Positions 8,634 to 16,797 are shown, numbered from the stretch's first letter. The stretch: 64,000 bases of DNA from Microvirga sp. VF16 (GCF_016864375.1 NZ_CP069354.1:1860001-1924000); one strand, 5' to 3'. Program-made: numbers and translations. Notes: a model not told the origin generated them from the letters alone.

Positions 8634-9212
8634 TTATTGTTGCTGCACCGGGCCGCGGGGGTCGCCCTGGTGCATGCCGATGCGGTGATGGTCCCGGCCA
8701 TGGCCGCGGCGCCCATCGCGGGCATTCCAGCGAGGACCGTCAACGTTCACGGCTTCCCGCAAGAGGCGGGGAGCGATCCGCTTCTGGTCTTCACTGAGGC
8801 TGTCCCAGAGCGGACGCAGGGCGGTGGTGACGGCGGCCGAGCGCTGGGCACCCTCATTCATCATGGTGCTGCGCCGCTCGAGGCGCTGCATGAAATCCAT
8901 GGACTGGCGCTGTTCGCGGGTCGGGCGTTGCTCGAAGCGGGAGAAGCGCTCGGTCGCGGAGGTGCGGATGGCGGTCTCGACGGGTGCCCAGAGACGCTCC
9001 TGATCGGCGGAAAGCTTCAGACCGGCCTTGATCGAGGCGATGCGGGCATCGACGAGCCGGTTGAAATCGTCCTGGCTCATGCGCGGCCGGCGATTCTGCT
9101 GCTGATCCTGGGAGGCCGCCGGCGCGTTCGGAACAGGATTCTGCTGCGCCAAGGCATAGGTGCCGGAGCCGGCCATCAGGACAACGAGAGCGATGGTGGC
9201 AATGGTCTTCAT
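8634..9212 (-). CDS. LTXXQ/Spy-like periplasmic protein
   Basis: A 192-residue exported protein. The start at 9212 (MKTIATIALVVLMAGSGTYALAQQ) follows GGAGG and gives a clear signal peptide; the longer frame from 9266 would bury it. The mature protein is Gln/Arg-rich and helical, with DDFNRLVDARIASIKAGLKLSADQERLWAPVE resembling the LTXXQ motif region of the Spy/CpxP family, ending in a His/Arg/Gly-rich tail (HGRDHHRIGMHQGDPRG) that could bind metal. Spy-family members act as periplasmic chaperones or stress sensors. That role is inferred. Confidence 0.75.
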   Translation of the reverse strand: MKTIATIALVVLMAGSGTYALAQQNPVPNAPAASQDQQQNRRPRMSQDDFNRLVDARIASIKAGLKLSADQERLWAPVETAIRTSATERFSRFEQRPTREQRQSMDFMQRLERRSTMMNEGAQRSAAVTTALRPLWDSLSEDQKRIAPRLLREAVNVDGPRWNARDGRRGHGRDHHRIGMHQGDPRGPVQQQ

Positions 9213-9318
9213 GCGGATATCCTCCGTGGTGGCGATAGGATTAGATTGCTCCGATCCTGCTCTCACTCAGGTGAAGGCAGCATGAACTTTTCGTCATGTG
9301 GATAAAGGCTACTCGCAC

Positions 9319-9358
9319 TGTCATTCCGGGCTCCGCTGCGCGGCCCCGGAATGACAGT
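9319..9358. repeat. Intergenic palindrome
   Basis: A TGTCATTCCGGG...CCCCGGAATGACA dyad around a GCTCCGCTGCGCGG centre. It is a near copy of the units at about 542-575 and 7701-7736. It lies between two minus-strand genes. Confidence 0.65.
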
Positions 9359-9377
9359 CGAGACGAGAAGTTAGGTC

Positions 9378-9929
9378 TTACAGCCGCTTCAGGAACCCTG
9401 CGAATCGCATCAGTCCCTCCGGCCAGGGGCCGTGGCCGCTTTCCGTGTTGAGGTGGCCTGCATCACCGGCATCGACGATGGCAGAGCCCCAGGCATAGGC
9501 GATGTCTTCCGCCTTGGCGTAGTCGCAATGCGGATCGGTCCGGCTGGCGACGAGAACCGACGGGAAGGGGAAAGGTTCGCGCGGGATCGGCGCGAAGGCC
9601 CGGTCAATGGCGGGAATGAAATCGGGGCGTTCCACATCCGGCAGGCTGACCAGGAAAGCGCCCTGGACCCTGCCGCCCGCGAGTTGGGGGGCCGCATGGG
9701 CAATGGCCAGCACGCCGAGGCTGTGGCCGACCAGCACGACGGGCTTCGTGGCCCGCTTCACATCGTCGACGATCCGCCCGACCCAAGCATCCTTGTTGGG
9801 AGCGTCCCAGTTCTCCTGCTCGACGCGCCATGCGGTCGAGAGCTGGCGCTCCCATCGGCTCTGCCAATGGTCCTCGCCGGAATTCGTGTGGCCTGGAACG
9901 ATGAGGATGTCGCAATCGGAAGTTTTCAT
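9378..9929 (-). CDS. RBBP9/YdeN family serine hydrolase
   Basis: A 183-residue small alpha/beta hydrolase of the RBBP9/YdeN group. The N-terminal ILIVPGHTNSGEDHWQSRWE and the nucleophile motif VLVGHSLG (Ser70) are diagnostic. The acid and base are probably the Asp in VASRTDPHC and the His in DAGHLN, in correct order. There is no signal peptide, so it should be cytoplasmic. Members are carboxylesterase-like enzymes with poorly known substrates. It lies 31 bases downstream of the CFA synthase gene and may be co-transcribed with it. Confidence 0.82.
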   Translation of the reverse strand: MKTSDCDILIVPGHTNSGEDHWQSRWERQLSTAWRVEQENWDAPNKDAWVGRIVDDVKRATKPVVLVGHSLGVLAIAHAAPQLAGGRVQGAFLVSLPDVERPDFIPAIDRAFAPIPREPFPFPSVLVASRTDPHCDYAKAEDIAYAWGSAIVDAGDAGHLNTESGHGPWPEGLMRFAGFLKRL

Positions 9930-9960
9930 CCCACGGAGATAAAGACCCGCACAGGCAGGT

Positions 9961-11214
9961 TCAAGCGCTGCGCTTCAACTCCATGTTCCGCTCCGCCTCC
10001 TTCAGAGTGGCTTCCCGCTCGGCGATATAGTCGCGGGTCAGGGGCACCACGTCGTTGCGTCGGGCGAGCTGAAGCTGGAAGACGACCGCATCCTGCCAGC
10101 GGAAGGCGGATTCGGACATGGCGAGATAGCACTCCCACATCCGGCAGAAGCGCTCGTCATAGAGGCGTAAGGCCTCCTCGCGATGGGCCATGAAGCGCTC
10201 GCGCCAGGCCTGCAGGGTGTAGGCATAGTGCAGGCGCAGAACCTCGATGTCGGTCACGACCAGCCCGGCCCGCTCGATGGCGGGCATCATCTCCGATAGC
10301 ACCGGCAGGTGCCCTCCGGGAAAGATGTATTTGGTGATCCAGGAATTGGTCGGATAGGGCGTGCCCGACCGCCCGATGGTATGCAGGAGCATGACCCCGT
10401 CCTCCTTCAGGAGGCGGTGGCATGCCTGGAAATAGGCGTCATAGGAGGGCACGCCGACGTGCTCGAACATGCCGACGGAGACGATCCGGTCGAAAGAGCC
10501 CGTGGTGTCGCGGTAGTCCTGAAGCTCGAACTGCACCCGGTCCTGCAGGCATGCGGTGGCCGACCGTTTGCGCGAGACTTCGAGTTGCTCCTCCGAGAGC
10601 GTGATGCCCTTGACGGAGCCAGCCCCTGCGATCTGAGCGAGGTAGAGTCCCGTTCCGCCCCAGCCGGAGCCTATATCGAGAACACTGTGACCCTGATCAA
10701 TCAGTAGCTTGGCCACGATATGCCGCTTCTTGGCGAGCTGAGCCTCCTCGAGGCTGGCATCCGGAGGGTCGAAATAGGCGCAGGAATACTGCCGGTCACT
10801 GTCGAGGAAGAGGGAGTAGAGCCGCCCATCGAGGTCGTAGTGATGCGCCACGTTCCGTTTGGAACGGCTCGCATCGTTCTCGGCCCGGCGCATCATCCAG
10901 GTGCGGATCTTACGCAGGCGCTTCAGGGGCAGCTCATCGAGCTCCCCATGGGTGTCCTGGAGGAGGAGCTGAAGCAGGTCGAGGATGGTGCCCTGCTCGA
11001 TGACGAGCCGCCCATCCACGAACAATTCGCCAAGCTTCAGTTCCGGATGAAGGCAAAGGGCCATTTGGGCTGAGGCGTCCGAAAAGCGGATCGAGACCTG
11101 AGGTTCCGCTCCGTCGCCGAAGGTGAAACGCTTACCCCCTGCCGTGACGACCTCCAGGGTTCCGTGTTTCACGGCCCGCGTGAACGCAAGATCGAGAAGC
11201 TTCTCCGACAGCAT
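9961..11214 (-). CDS. cfa: Cyclopropane-fatty-acyl-phospholipid synthase
   Basis: A 417-residue SAM-dependent enzyme that methylenates the double bond of unsaturated phospholipid acyl chains at the membrane, a stationary-phase and acid-stress adaptation. The N-terminal domain binds lipid. The catalytic domain has AHHYDLDG (123-130), YSCAYF, the SAM site VLDIGSGWGG (178-187), and the bicarbonate/active-site region FEHVG...LLHTIGR. Length is normal. A 12-bp perfect inverted repeat begins right at the start codon (11216-11259). The gene follows purB in the same direction, 74 bases away. Confidence 0.93.
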   Translation of the reverse strand: MLSEKLLDLAFTRAVKHGTLEVVTAGGKRFTFGDGAEPQVSIRFSDASAQMALCLHPELKLGELFVDGRLVIEQGTILDLLQLLLQDTHGELDELPLKRLRKIRTWMMRRAENDASRSKRNVAHHYDLDGRLYSLFLDSDRQYSCAYFDPPDASLEEAQLAKKRHIVAKLLIDQGHSVLDIGSGWGGTGLYLAQIAGAGSVKGITLSEEQLEVSRKRSATACLQDRVQFELQDYRDTTGSFDRIVSVGMFEHVGVPSYDAYFQACHRLLKEDGVMLLHTIGRSGTPYPTNSWITKYIFPGGHLPVLSEMMPAIERAGLVVTDIEVLRLHYAYTLQAWRERFMAHREEALRLYDERFCRMWECYLAMSESAFRWQDAVVFQLQLARRNDVVPLTRDYIAEREATLKEAERNMELKRSA

Positions 11215-11215
11215 G

Positions 11216-11259
11216 GCAACAATCCCCGCGCTGTTGATCTCCTGAATGGGGATTGTTGC
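11216..11259 (-). promoter_or_regulatory. Perfect 12-bp inverted repeat at the cfa start
   Basis: GCAACAATCCCC (11216-11227) and GGGGATTGTTGC (11248-11259) are perfect inverted copies around a 20-nt loop that contains CAGGAGATC on the minus strand, a possible ribosome site. The arm ends one base before the cfa ATG. It could terminate purB transcription, act as an operator, or form an mRNA hairpin that controls cfa translation. No T-run follows, so an intrinsic terminator is less likely. Confidence 0.5.
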
Positions 11260-11288
11260 TCATTGTGGAAAGATTTCCAGCCCCCAAG

Positions 11289-12602
11289 CTATGCGCCGCC
11301 TGCGCCGAAGACCCGCGCGAAGATCGTATCCACATGCTTGAAGTGATAGCCGAGGTCGAAACAGGTCTCGATCTCGTCCGCAGACAGGTACCTCGTCACG
11401 TCGGCATCGTTCTTCAGAAGGGTCAGGAAGTCACCTTCGCCGCGCCAGACGGGCATGGCATTGCGCTGGACGAGCCGGTAGGCGTCCTCGCGGGAGGCGC
11501 CCTTCTGGGTCAGGGCCAGCAGGACGCGCTGTGAGTGAACGAGGCCGCCGAGGCGATCCAGGTTCTTCTGCATGTTCTCCGGATAGACCACGAGCTTGTC
11601 GATGACGTTGGTCAGGCGCGCGAGCGCGAAGTCGAGGGTCACGGTGGCATCGGGGCCGATCATGCGCTCGACGGAGGAATGGGAGATGTCCCGCTCGTGC
11701 CAGAGTGCCACGTTCTCCATGGCCGGCATCGCGTAGGCCCGGACCATGCGGGCAAGGCCGGTCAGGTTCTCGGTCAGGACCGGGTTGCGCTTGTGCGGCA
11801 TGGCGGACGAGCCCTTCTGGCCGGCCGAGAAGAACTCTTCCGCCTCCAGAACCTCGCTCCGCTGCAGGTGACGCACTTCCGTCGCCAGCCGCTCGATGGA
11901 GGAGGCGATGACGCCCAGCGTCGCAAAGTACATGGCGTGCCGGTCGCGCGGGATGACCTGGGTCGAAACCGGCTCGACCTGGAGACCCATCCGCTCGGCC
12001 ACGTATTCCTCGACGCTTGGGTCGATATTGGCGAAGGTGCCGACCGCGCCGGAAATGGCGCAGGTGGAGATCTCCCGCCTTGCCTCGATCAGCCGGATTT
12101 TGCAGCGCTCGAATTCCGCATAGGCCTGGGCGAGCTTGAGGCCGAAGGTGGTGGGCTCGGCGTGGATGCCGTGGGAGCGGCCGATGGTCGGCGTCATCTT
12201 ATGCTCGAAGGCGCGACGCTTGATGGCCGCGAGAAGCTCGTCGAGGTCGCGCAGCAGCAGATCGGAGGCGCGGGCGAGCTGCACGTTGAAGGTGGTGTCG
12301 AGCACGTCCGAGGAAGTCATGCCCTGGTGAACGAAGCGGGCCTCGGGACCGACGATCTCGGCCAGATGGGTAAGGAAGGCGATGACGTCGTGCTTGACCT
12401 CACGCTCGATGGCGTCGATCCGCTCCACGTCGAAGGTCGCCTTGGAGCCTTTCTCCCAGACTTTGTCCGCAGCCTCCTTCGGCACAACGCCGAGATTGGC
12501 GAGCGCTGTCGTGGCATGGGCCTCGATCTCGAACCAGATGCGGAACTTGGTTTCCGGCGACCAGATGGCCACCATCTCGGGACGGCTGTAACGGGGGACC
12601 AT
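11289..12602 (-). CDS. purB: Adenylosuccinate lyase, with island-derived 5' end
   Basis: A 437-residue homotetrameric lyase that releases fumarate from SAICAR and adenylosuccinate in purine synthesis. The signature GSSAMPHKRNP is at about residues 263-273, and MTSSDVLDT and TIGRSHGIHAEP are also present. The protein starts MVPRYSRPEMVAIW, whereas the family form I know in this group is MIPRYSRPEM. Everything upstream of codon 4 is now island DNA: the AAGGAG ribosome site (12610-12615) and ATG-GTC belong to the 354-bp island end. The old MIPR start lies at 39267. The gene is intact, but its promoter has been replaced. Confidence 0.96.
   Translation of the reverse strand: MVPRYSRPEMVAIWSPETKFRIWFEIEAHATTALANLGVVPKEAADKVWEKGSKATFDVERIDAIEREVKHDVIAFLTHLAEIVGPEARFVHQGMTSSDVLDTTFNVQLARASDLLLRDLDELLAAIKRRAFEHKMTPTIGRSHGIHAEPTTFGLKLAQAYAEFERCKIRLIEARREISTCAISGAVGTFANIDPSVEEYVAERMGLQVEPVSTQVIPRDRHAMYFATLGVIASSIERLATEVRHLQRSEVLEAEEFFSAGQKGSSAMPHKRNPVLTENLTGLARMVRAYAMPAMENVALWHERDISHSSVERMIGPDATVTLDFALARLTNVIDKLVVYPENMQKNLDRLGGLVHSQRVLLALTQKGASREDAYRLVQRNAMPVWRGEGDFLTLLKNDADVTRYLSADEIETCFDLGYHFKHVDTIFARVFGAGGA
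12591..12602 (-). mobile_element. Left attachment junction (attL) in purB codons 1-4
   Basis: On the minus strand this reads ATGGTCCCCCGT. The 8-bp core TCCCCCGT recurs inverted at 16697-16704 and in the same orientation at 39255-39262. To the left is the purB body (TACAGCC on the minus strand). To the right is the 354-bp island terminal repeat. The right junction has ATGATCCCCCGT, so the crossover lies within or next to the core. Confidence 0.8.
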
Positions 12603-12817
12603 TAAAAGACTCCTTGGCTCTGTTCGCGGCGCTCACTCAAGTTATTCAAAACATTGGTGAAACCGTGTGTAGGCGTTGTTGGATGGAACGGTCGGGGGAA
12701 CGGTCCCAGGACGTTTTCGTGATGGCTATTTGATGACTCGCGGAAAGGCAAGGATGGAGCATCCTCAGCGTATGGATGCGCCATCCTCGAATCTTCCGTA
12801 AGTGTCTGATCCGCCAC
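12602..12817 (-). CDS. Possible 71-aa leader ORF coupled to purB
   Basis: An open frame inside the 354-bp repeat starts at GTG 12817, 5 bases after AGGAG, and ends with a TAA whose last A is the first base of the purB ATG (TAATG overlap). It would encode VADQTLTEDSRMAHPYAED... of 71 residues. An upstream GTG at 12889 in the same frame lacks a ribosome site. The TAATG arrangement would allow translational coupling of purB to island-driven transcription. The peptide resembles nothing I recognise and may be chance. Confidence 0.3.
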   Translation of the reverse strand: MADQTLTEDSRMAHPYAEDAPSLPFRESSNSHHENVLGPFPRPFHPTTPTHGFTNVLNNLSERREQSQGVF

Positions 12818-12982
12818 GTATTCTCCTGTTGGGCTCAAAAAACACCCGCCTACCGTCAATTCCAGCTTCGAAATCAAGGTCTTACCCACCGAAAATCTAA
12901 CGTGGGTCCGGAAACTCGAAGCGGAACCTCAACTGCGGCGTCCAGAACAAAGTGTTGGCAAAAGTAGGCTGAGGAAAGCGGC

Positions 12983-14224
12983 ATGGCTCCTCCGACGAGA
13001 CGGAAATTCAAATTCACGGACGCCACTGTGAGGAGACTCCCTGTGGGCCGAAGCTGGGATACCGAGATCGGCGGCTTTGGGGCAAAAGTCTACTCTACAG
13101 GGAAGGTGCAATTTATCCTGAGATACCGCTCCCCAGACAAACGCCAGCGAGAATTTAGAATCGGCCAGTTTGGCGTGATTGATACAGATGAGGCTCGTCG
13201 GAAGGCACGGGTGCTGGTCGGACGAATCAACGAGGGTCATGATCCAGCCTGGGAAAGGAAGATTGTCGTCGCATCTGCAACCTCGTTCAGTAATGTGATC
13301 GACCGTTACCTCGCGTGGGCTCAAGGGCACCATAAGGAAACCTCCTTCACAGAGGTCAATCGCTTCTGTCGATTACACATACGCCGTCACTTCGGGGATG
13401 TTCTCGTGTCCAACCTGACAAGGGGTCAGGTACAGCAGACTTATGACCGGCTCAGGCAAGCGCCTCACGTGCGGGCGAAAATCATCCAATGGTCCCGAGC
13501 AATCTGGGCATGGGCCGAAAAGCGAGAGCTTGTTGGGAATAGTCGCAATCCATTCGTGATCGAGATCAGCGTGCGAAAGCCGCGCCGGGACCGTGTACTT
13601 TCCCCCGAGGAGTACCAGCGCCTTTGGGCTGCTTTGGAGCGATACCGCTATCGGGGAGCGATTCCAAACGTGTCTCTGTGGGCCATCGAGTTTTTGATGT
13701 TGTCGCCATTGCGAAAAACGGAGGCTTTCCGTCTTCGATGGGAGAACGTGGATTTCGAGCAGCGGGTGATCCGGGTGGTGGAGCACAAAACAGATCGACA
13801 AGACGGTGTGCTGGAAGTCTTCATGAGCGAGGCGCTGGAACAGTTACTCCGAAGGATTCCGCGCTGTTGCGAGTGGGTGTTTCCCCGACCTGATGCGCGC
13901 AAAGGACACATCGCCGACGTGAACAAGGGCTGGTTGGCTATTCGCAGGGACGCTGGCCTGCATGAGGGCAGGGACCGTGTAACACTGCATGACCTCCGTC
14001 GAAGCTGGAACAGCGTCGGAGCAAAGTTAGGTTATGGACCCGAAGCCATGGGAAAAGTGCTGGGCAATTCAGCCAGAGTAAACGAGATGCACTACTGGCA
14101 TTTATCATCCGATCTGAAACGCGAGATCACAGCGCGGATCGGTGAAGCTTTAGCTGGATTTCGGGGTGAGGGGACAGGTCAATCCGACGAGCAGGAGCGT
14201 CTCGATAGGCGTTGTAGCAGTTGA
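12983..14224 (+). CDS. Tyrosine recombinase (island integrase)
   Basis: A 413-residue phage-type integrase. It has an N-terminal arm-binding domain of the DUF4102 kind (FTDATVRRLPVGRSWDTEIGGFGAKV, then the YR...IG..G segment), a core-binding domain (about 100-195) and a C-terminal catalytic domain. Catalytic residues are Arg244 (LRKTEAFRLRW), Lys269 (HKT), His336-x-x-Arg339 (HDLRRSW) and Tyr371 (MHYWH). The usual second His is Asn362 (LGN), a known tolerated variation. Its start lies 38 bp inside the 354-bp terminal repeat. By position it should catalyse recombination at the purB core. The ATG at 12983 follows GGCTGAGGAAAGCGGC. Confidence 0.92.
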   Translation: MAPPTRRKFKFTDATVRRLPVGRSWDTEIGGFGAKVYSTGKVQFILRYRSPDKRQREFRIGQFGVIDTDEARRKARVLVGRINEGHDPAWERKIVVASATSFSNVIDRYLAWAQGHHKETSFTEVNRFCRLHIRRHFGDVLVSNLTRGQVQQTYDRLRQAPHVRAKIIQWSRAIWAWAEKRELVGNSRNPFVIEISVRKPRRDRVLSPEEYQRLWAALERYRYRGAIPNVSLWAIEFLMLSPLRKTEAFRLRWENVDFEQRVIRVVEHKTDRQDGVLEVFMSEALEQLLRRIPRCCEWVFPRPDARKGHIADVNKGWLAIRRDAGLHEGRDRVTLHDLRRSWNSVGAKLGYGPEAMGKVLGNSARVNEMHYWHLSSDLKREITARIGEALAGFRGEGTGQSDEQERLDRRCSS

Positions 14225-14310
14225 AATGTAAGACTTCGTACCCGTCCGTATGCCCGGTCTAACACAATGTGGAGGGACGCAGCACCATTGGCGAAAATAC
14301 CGGTCCTTGC

Positions 14311-15237
14311 TCAATCGGTGTCCGCGAGGAACTGCCGGATTTCGTCAGCCAGCCAGTCGCGCACGGCACACACCTTGGGATGCTCCCGATTGCCTGGACG
14401 ATAGACGAGATCGTAGCCCCGGTCAGCTTTCAGTCGTAGGTGTGGGAATGAGGAAACCAGCCGTCCAGCAGCAATGTCTTCTGCTACCAGGGCGCTGCGC
14501 CCGAGCGCCACGCCTTCCCCGCGAATGGCTGCCTCGATGACCATGCTGCCATGACTGTAGATTGGGCCGCGACTCTTAGGGGCACCATCCACCCCCGCCA
14601 TTGCAAACCATTGCTCCCAGTTGGCCGACCAGCGGTCCTCATACAGCAAGCGGTCCTCATGCAGCAGCCTGCAATTGGCAAGGCTCTCAACCGACAGCAA
14701 TCCGCCCACTTCCGCCAGATAGGCTGGGCTACACACCGGGGTCAGGGTCTCCTCCAAGATGCGCTCGGAGGCGACGTGCGGATAGCGGCCACTGCCGTAG
14801 CGCACCGCCGCATCGACCTGCCCATTGTTCAGATCAACATCGGTATCGGTGATGTCGAGATGGACATTGAGTTCGGGGTGACGAGCTATCAACCGGTGTA
14901 GACGCGGCCCCAGCCACTTGCTCGCAAAAGAGATGCCGGTGCTGATGATCAGTCGTCCTGCGTTCTTCGGTCCACGGAGACGTTCGGCCTCCCGCGTCAG
15001 TTCTGCCAGCAGCCGGGTCACGACCACGAGGAACTCGGCCCCCTCGTCGGTCAGGACGATCCGGCGCGTGAGGCGTCGAAACAAGGCGACGCCAAGGTGA
15101 TCTTCGAGAGTTTTGATGTGTCGGCTCACTGCGCCGTGGGTGACATGCAGTTCCTCGGCGGCACGCGTCATGCTCAACAGGCGTCCGGTTGCCTCGAAGG
15201 CGCGTAGAGTTTGCAGAGGGGGAAGGCGGTTGAACAT
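14311..15237 (-). CDS. LysR-family regulator, GcvA-like
   Basis: A 308-residue LysR-type regulator. The N-terminal winged helix-turn-helix (LQTLRAFEATGRLLSMTRAAEELHVTHGAVSRHIKTLEDHLGVALFRR) is followed by a periplasmic-binding-protein-like effector domain with VDAAVRYGSGRYP. It is closest in pattern to the GcvA/AmpR-like subgroup. The ATG at 15237 is chosen; a GTG at 15264 would extend it but place the dyad sites in the coding region. It is divergent from the EamA transporter gene, with 129 bp between starts, so it probably controls that gene and itself. It converges on the integrase. Confidence 0.88.
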   Translation of the reverse strand: MFNRLPPLQTLRAFEATGRLLSMTRAAEELHVTHGAVSRHIKTLEDHLGVALFRRLTRRIVLTDEGAEFLVVVTRLLAELTREAERLRGPKNAGRLIISTGISFASKWLGPRLHRLIARHPELNVHLDITDTDVDLNNGQVDAAVRYGSGRYPHVASERILEETLTPVCSPAYLAEVGGLLSVESLANCRLLHEDRLLYEDRWSANWEQWFAMAGVDGAPKSRGPIYSHGSMVIEAAIRGEGVALGRSALVAEDIAAGRLVSSFPHLRLKADRGYDLVYRPGNREHPKVCAVRDWLADEIRQFLADTD

Positions 15238-15249
15238 GGGTCCGTATGC

Positions 15250-15276
15250 GTGAGCTTCACTCACACGTTACGTGAG
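15250..15276. promoter_or_regulatory. GTGAG/CTCAC dyad operator between LysR and EamA genes
   Basis: Three half-sites alternate: GTGAG (15250-15254), CTCAC (15260-15264) and GTGAG (15272-15276). They form one 5-nt-spaced and one 7-nt-spaced inverted repeat, and lie 13-39 bases upstream of the LysR start. This layout fits a LysR autoregulatory and activator site. It is inferred from symmetry and position only. Confidence 0.45.
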
Positions 15277-15366
15277 GACAAATGGTTTGTCAGGAGGCAC
15301 CGTCCTCCATACCAAGGTGGAACAGCCGCAGTGGCGGCATCACTTCGTTTCCTTGCAGACTTGTTC

Positions 15367-16311
15367 ATGTCGAACCAGAACCCAGTCCGTTCCGAGCCCT
15401 CCTTTTCGCCCATCGCTCACCGTGATGCGGCCCTCTCGATGGGCAGCCTCGCGGCCATGCTACTGCTCGCCGCAATGTGGGGACTGTCCATCCCCGTCAC
15501 GAAGCTCGGCCTTCTGACGATGCCGCCTCTGACGCTGACCGCGCTGCGGTTCGCCATCGCCGTGCCCCTCCTGATGCTTCTCATCGTGGGCAGGCAAACG
15601 CTGCCCAGGCGGGCAATACCTCGCGTCGCCGCGCTTGGGGTATTGGGGATTGGCGTGGGCCAAGTTGCCCAAACCTTCGGCGTCGCCGGAACGTCGGCCT
15701 CGGTTGGCACCATCATCTCGGCCACCATTCCGGTTTTCATCGTGGTCTTCGCTGCCCTGCGCCTCAAGCAGCCGGTATCGGGTCGGCAGCAGTTGGGATT
15801 GCTGGCAGCTTTTGGTGGTATTGCGCTGGTTGCGTCCGGAAGCGGCAACGAGACGAGTGCTGTGTCCGCAACCAGCGTGGCCAGTGTCGTTCTCATGTTG
15901 CTGTCCGCACTGGCCATTGCGTTCTATTACGTCTGGAGCGTCGAACTCACCAACGAGTACGGCACCGCGACCGTGGCGGCTTGGAGCACCTTATTCGGCT
16001 TCCTTGCGCTGCTGCCTTGGGCAGGCTGGGAAATGTGGCACGTTCCACTCCAGATCACAGGTCAAGCCATAGTGGCTGCGGTCTATCTCGGTCTTGTTGT
16101 GACCGTTGCGGGCCTGTTCCTGTGGCTGAACATTCTGCGCACCGTTCCGGCTGGGATTGCAGCGGGCGTTCAGTACCTTCAGCCGGTGGTCGGCGTCGCC
16201 GCCTCGTCTGCGATGTTCGGCGATCAGATGGGAGCGCTCTTTGCGGTCGGCGTGGTCCTGGTGCTGGGTGGTCTTGCTCTAACGATGACCTCTCCCAGCA
16301 AGGTGGGCTAA
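15367..16311 (+). CDS. EamA/DMT-superfamily transporter
   Basis: A 314-residue inner-membrane protein of the drug/metabolite transporter superfamily. It has ten hydrophobic segments in two EamA repeats: the first begins LAAMLLLAAMWGLSIPVTKLGL, and the second follows VASVVLMLLSALAIAFYYVWSVEL. The C-terminal segment GVQYLQPVVGVAASSAMFGDQ is typical. It probably exports a metabolite or amino acid, with the divergent LysR protein as its regulator. Substrate unknown. The ATG at 15367 is chosen; an internal ATG at 15439 right before the first helix is an alternative. Confidence 0.85.
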   Translation: MSNQNPVRSEPSFSPIAHRDAALSMGSLAAMLLLAAMWGLSIPVTKLGLLTMPPLTLTALRFAIAVPLLMLLIVGRQTLPRRAIPRVAALGVLGIGVGQVAQTFGVAGTSASVGTIISATIPVFIVVFAALRLKQPVSGRQQLGLLAAFGGIALVASGSGNETSAVSATSVASVVLMLLSALAIAFYYVWSVELTNEYGTATVAAWSTLFGFLALLPWAGWEMWHVPLQITGQAIVAAVYLGLVVTVAGLFLWLNILRTVPAGIAAGVQYLQPVVGVAASSAMFGDQMGALFAVGVVLVLGGLALTMTSPSKVG

Positions 16312-16350
16312 GCGAGTAGGAACTAACTGAAGCGCTCCGCATGTTTCGTA

Positions 16351-16704
16351 TGGACGCCGCAGTTGAGGTTCCGCTTCGAGTTTCCGGACCCACGTTAGAT
16401 TTTCGGTGGGTAAGACCTTGATTTCGAAGCTGGAATTGACGGTAGGCGGGTGTTTTTTGAGCCCAACAGGAGAATACGTGGCGGATCAGATACTTACGGA
16501 AGATTCGAGGATGGCGCATCCATACGCTGAGGATGCTCCATCCTTGCCTTTCCGCGAGTCATCAAATAGCCATCACGAAAACGTCCTGGGACCGTTCCCC
16601 CGACCGTTCCATCCAACAACGCCTACACACGGTTTCACCAATGTTTTGAATAACTTGAGTGAGCGCCGCGAACAGAGCCAAGGAGTCTTTTAATGGTCCC
16701 CCGT
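16351..16704. repeat. 354-bp inverted repeat, right arm
   Basis: Inverted copy of 12591-12944. It ends with the purB ribosome site, ATG and codons 2-4 (GGAGTCTTTTAATGGTCCCCCGT divided at 16682-16704). Here the ATG is followed by CAT AGG and a short frame that stops at 16749, so it starts no gene. The leader ORF copy is at 16478-16693. Confidence 0.9.
16693..16704 (+). mobile_element. Inverted attP-like junction
   Basis: ATGGTCCCCCGT with island left-end sequence on its left (TTTTA) and island right-end sequence on its right (CATAGGCGTC). That is exactly the joint expected if the two island ends were circularised, but it lies inside the island and is inverted relative to the two chromosomal junctions. 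Confidence 0.75.
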
Positions 16705-16797
16705 CATAGGCGTCAACTGGGCAGTATCCAGTCGAGGCCAGAGGGTTAGATCACGCACCAGGACTGGAGGACCATCAACTGGTCACCAGAGAGAAGC

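Larger units (their letters stand above)
12591..12944. repeat. 354-bp inverted repeat, left arm
   Basis: This sequence is repeated in inverse orientation at 16351-16704; coordinates sum to 29295. One substitution was noticed (Thr vs Ile codon, GTGTCTG vs GTATCTG). The arm contains two 13-bp palindromes, GGATGGAGCATCC (12752-12764) and GGATGCGCCATCC (12774-12786), centred 22 bp apart. It also contains a direct 9-bp repeat GGAACGGTC (12685-12693 and 12697-12705). These look like recombinase arm sites or operators. Confidence 0.9.

Noticed and set aside
11535..12605. Long plus-strand open frame opposite purB
   Set aside because: It is antisense to purB, whose motifs are complete. The frame is open because of high GC and codon bias, and it encodes no recognisable domain.
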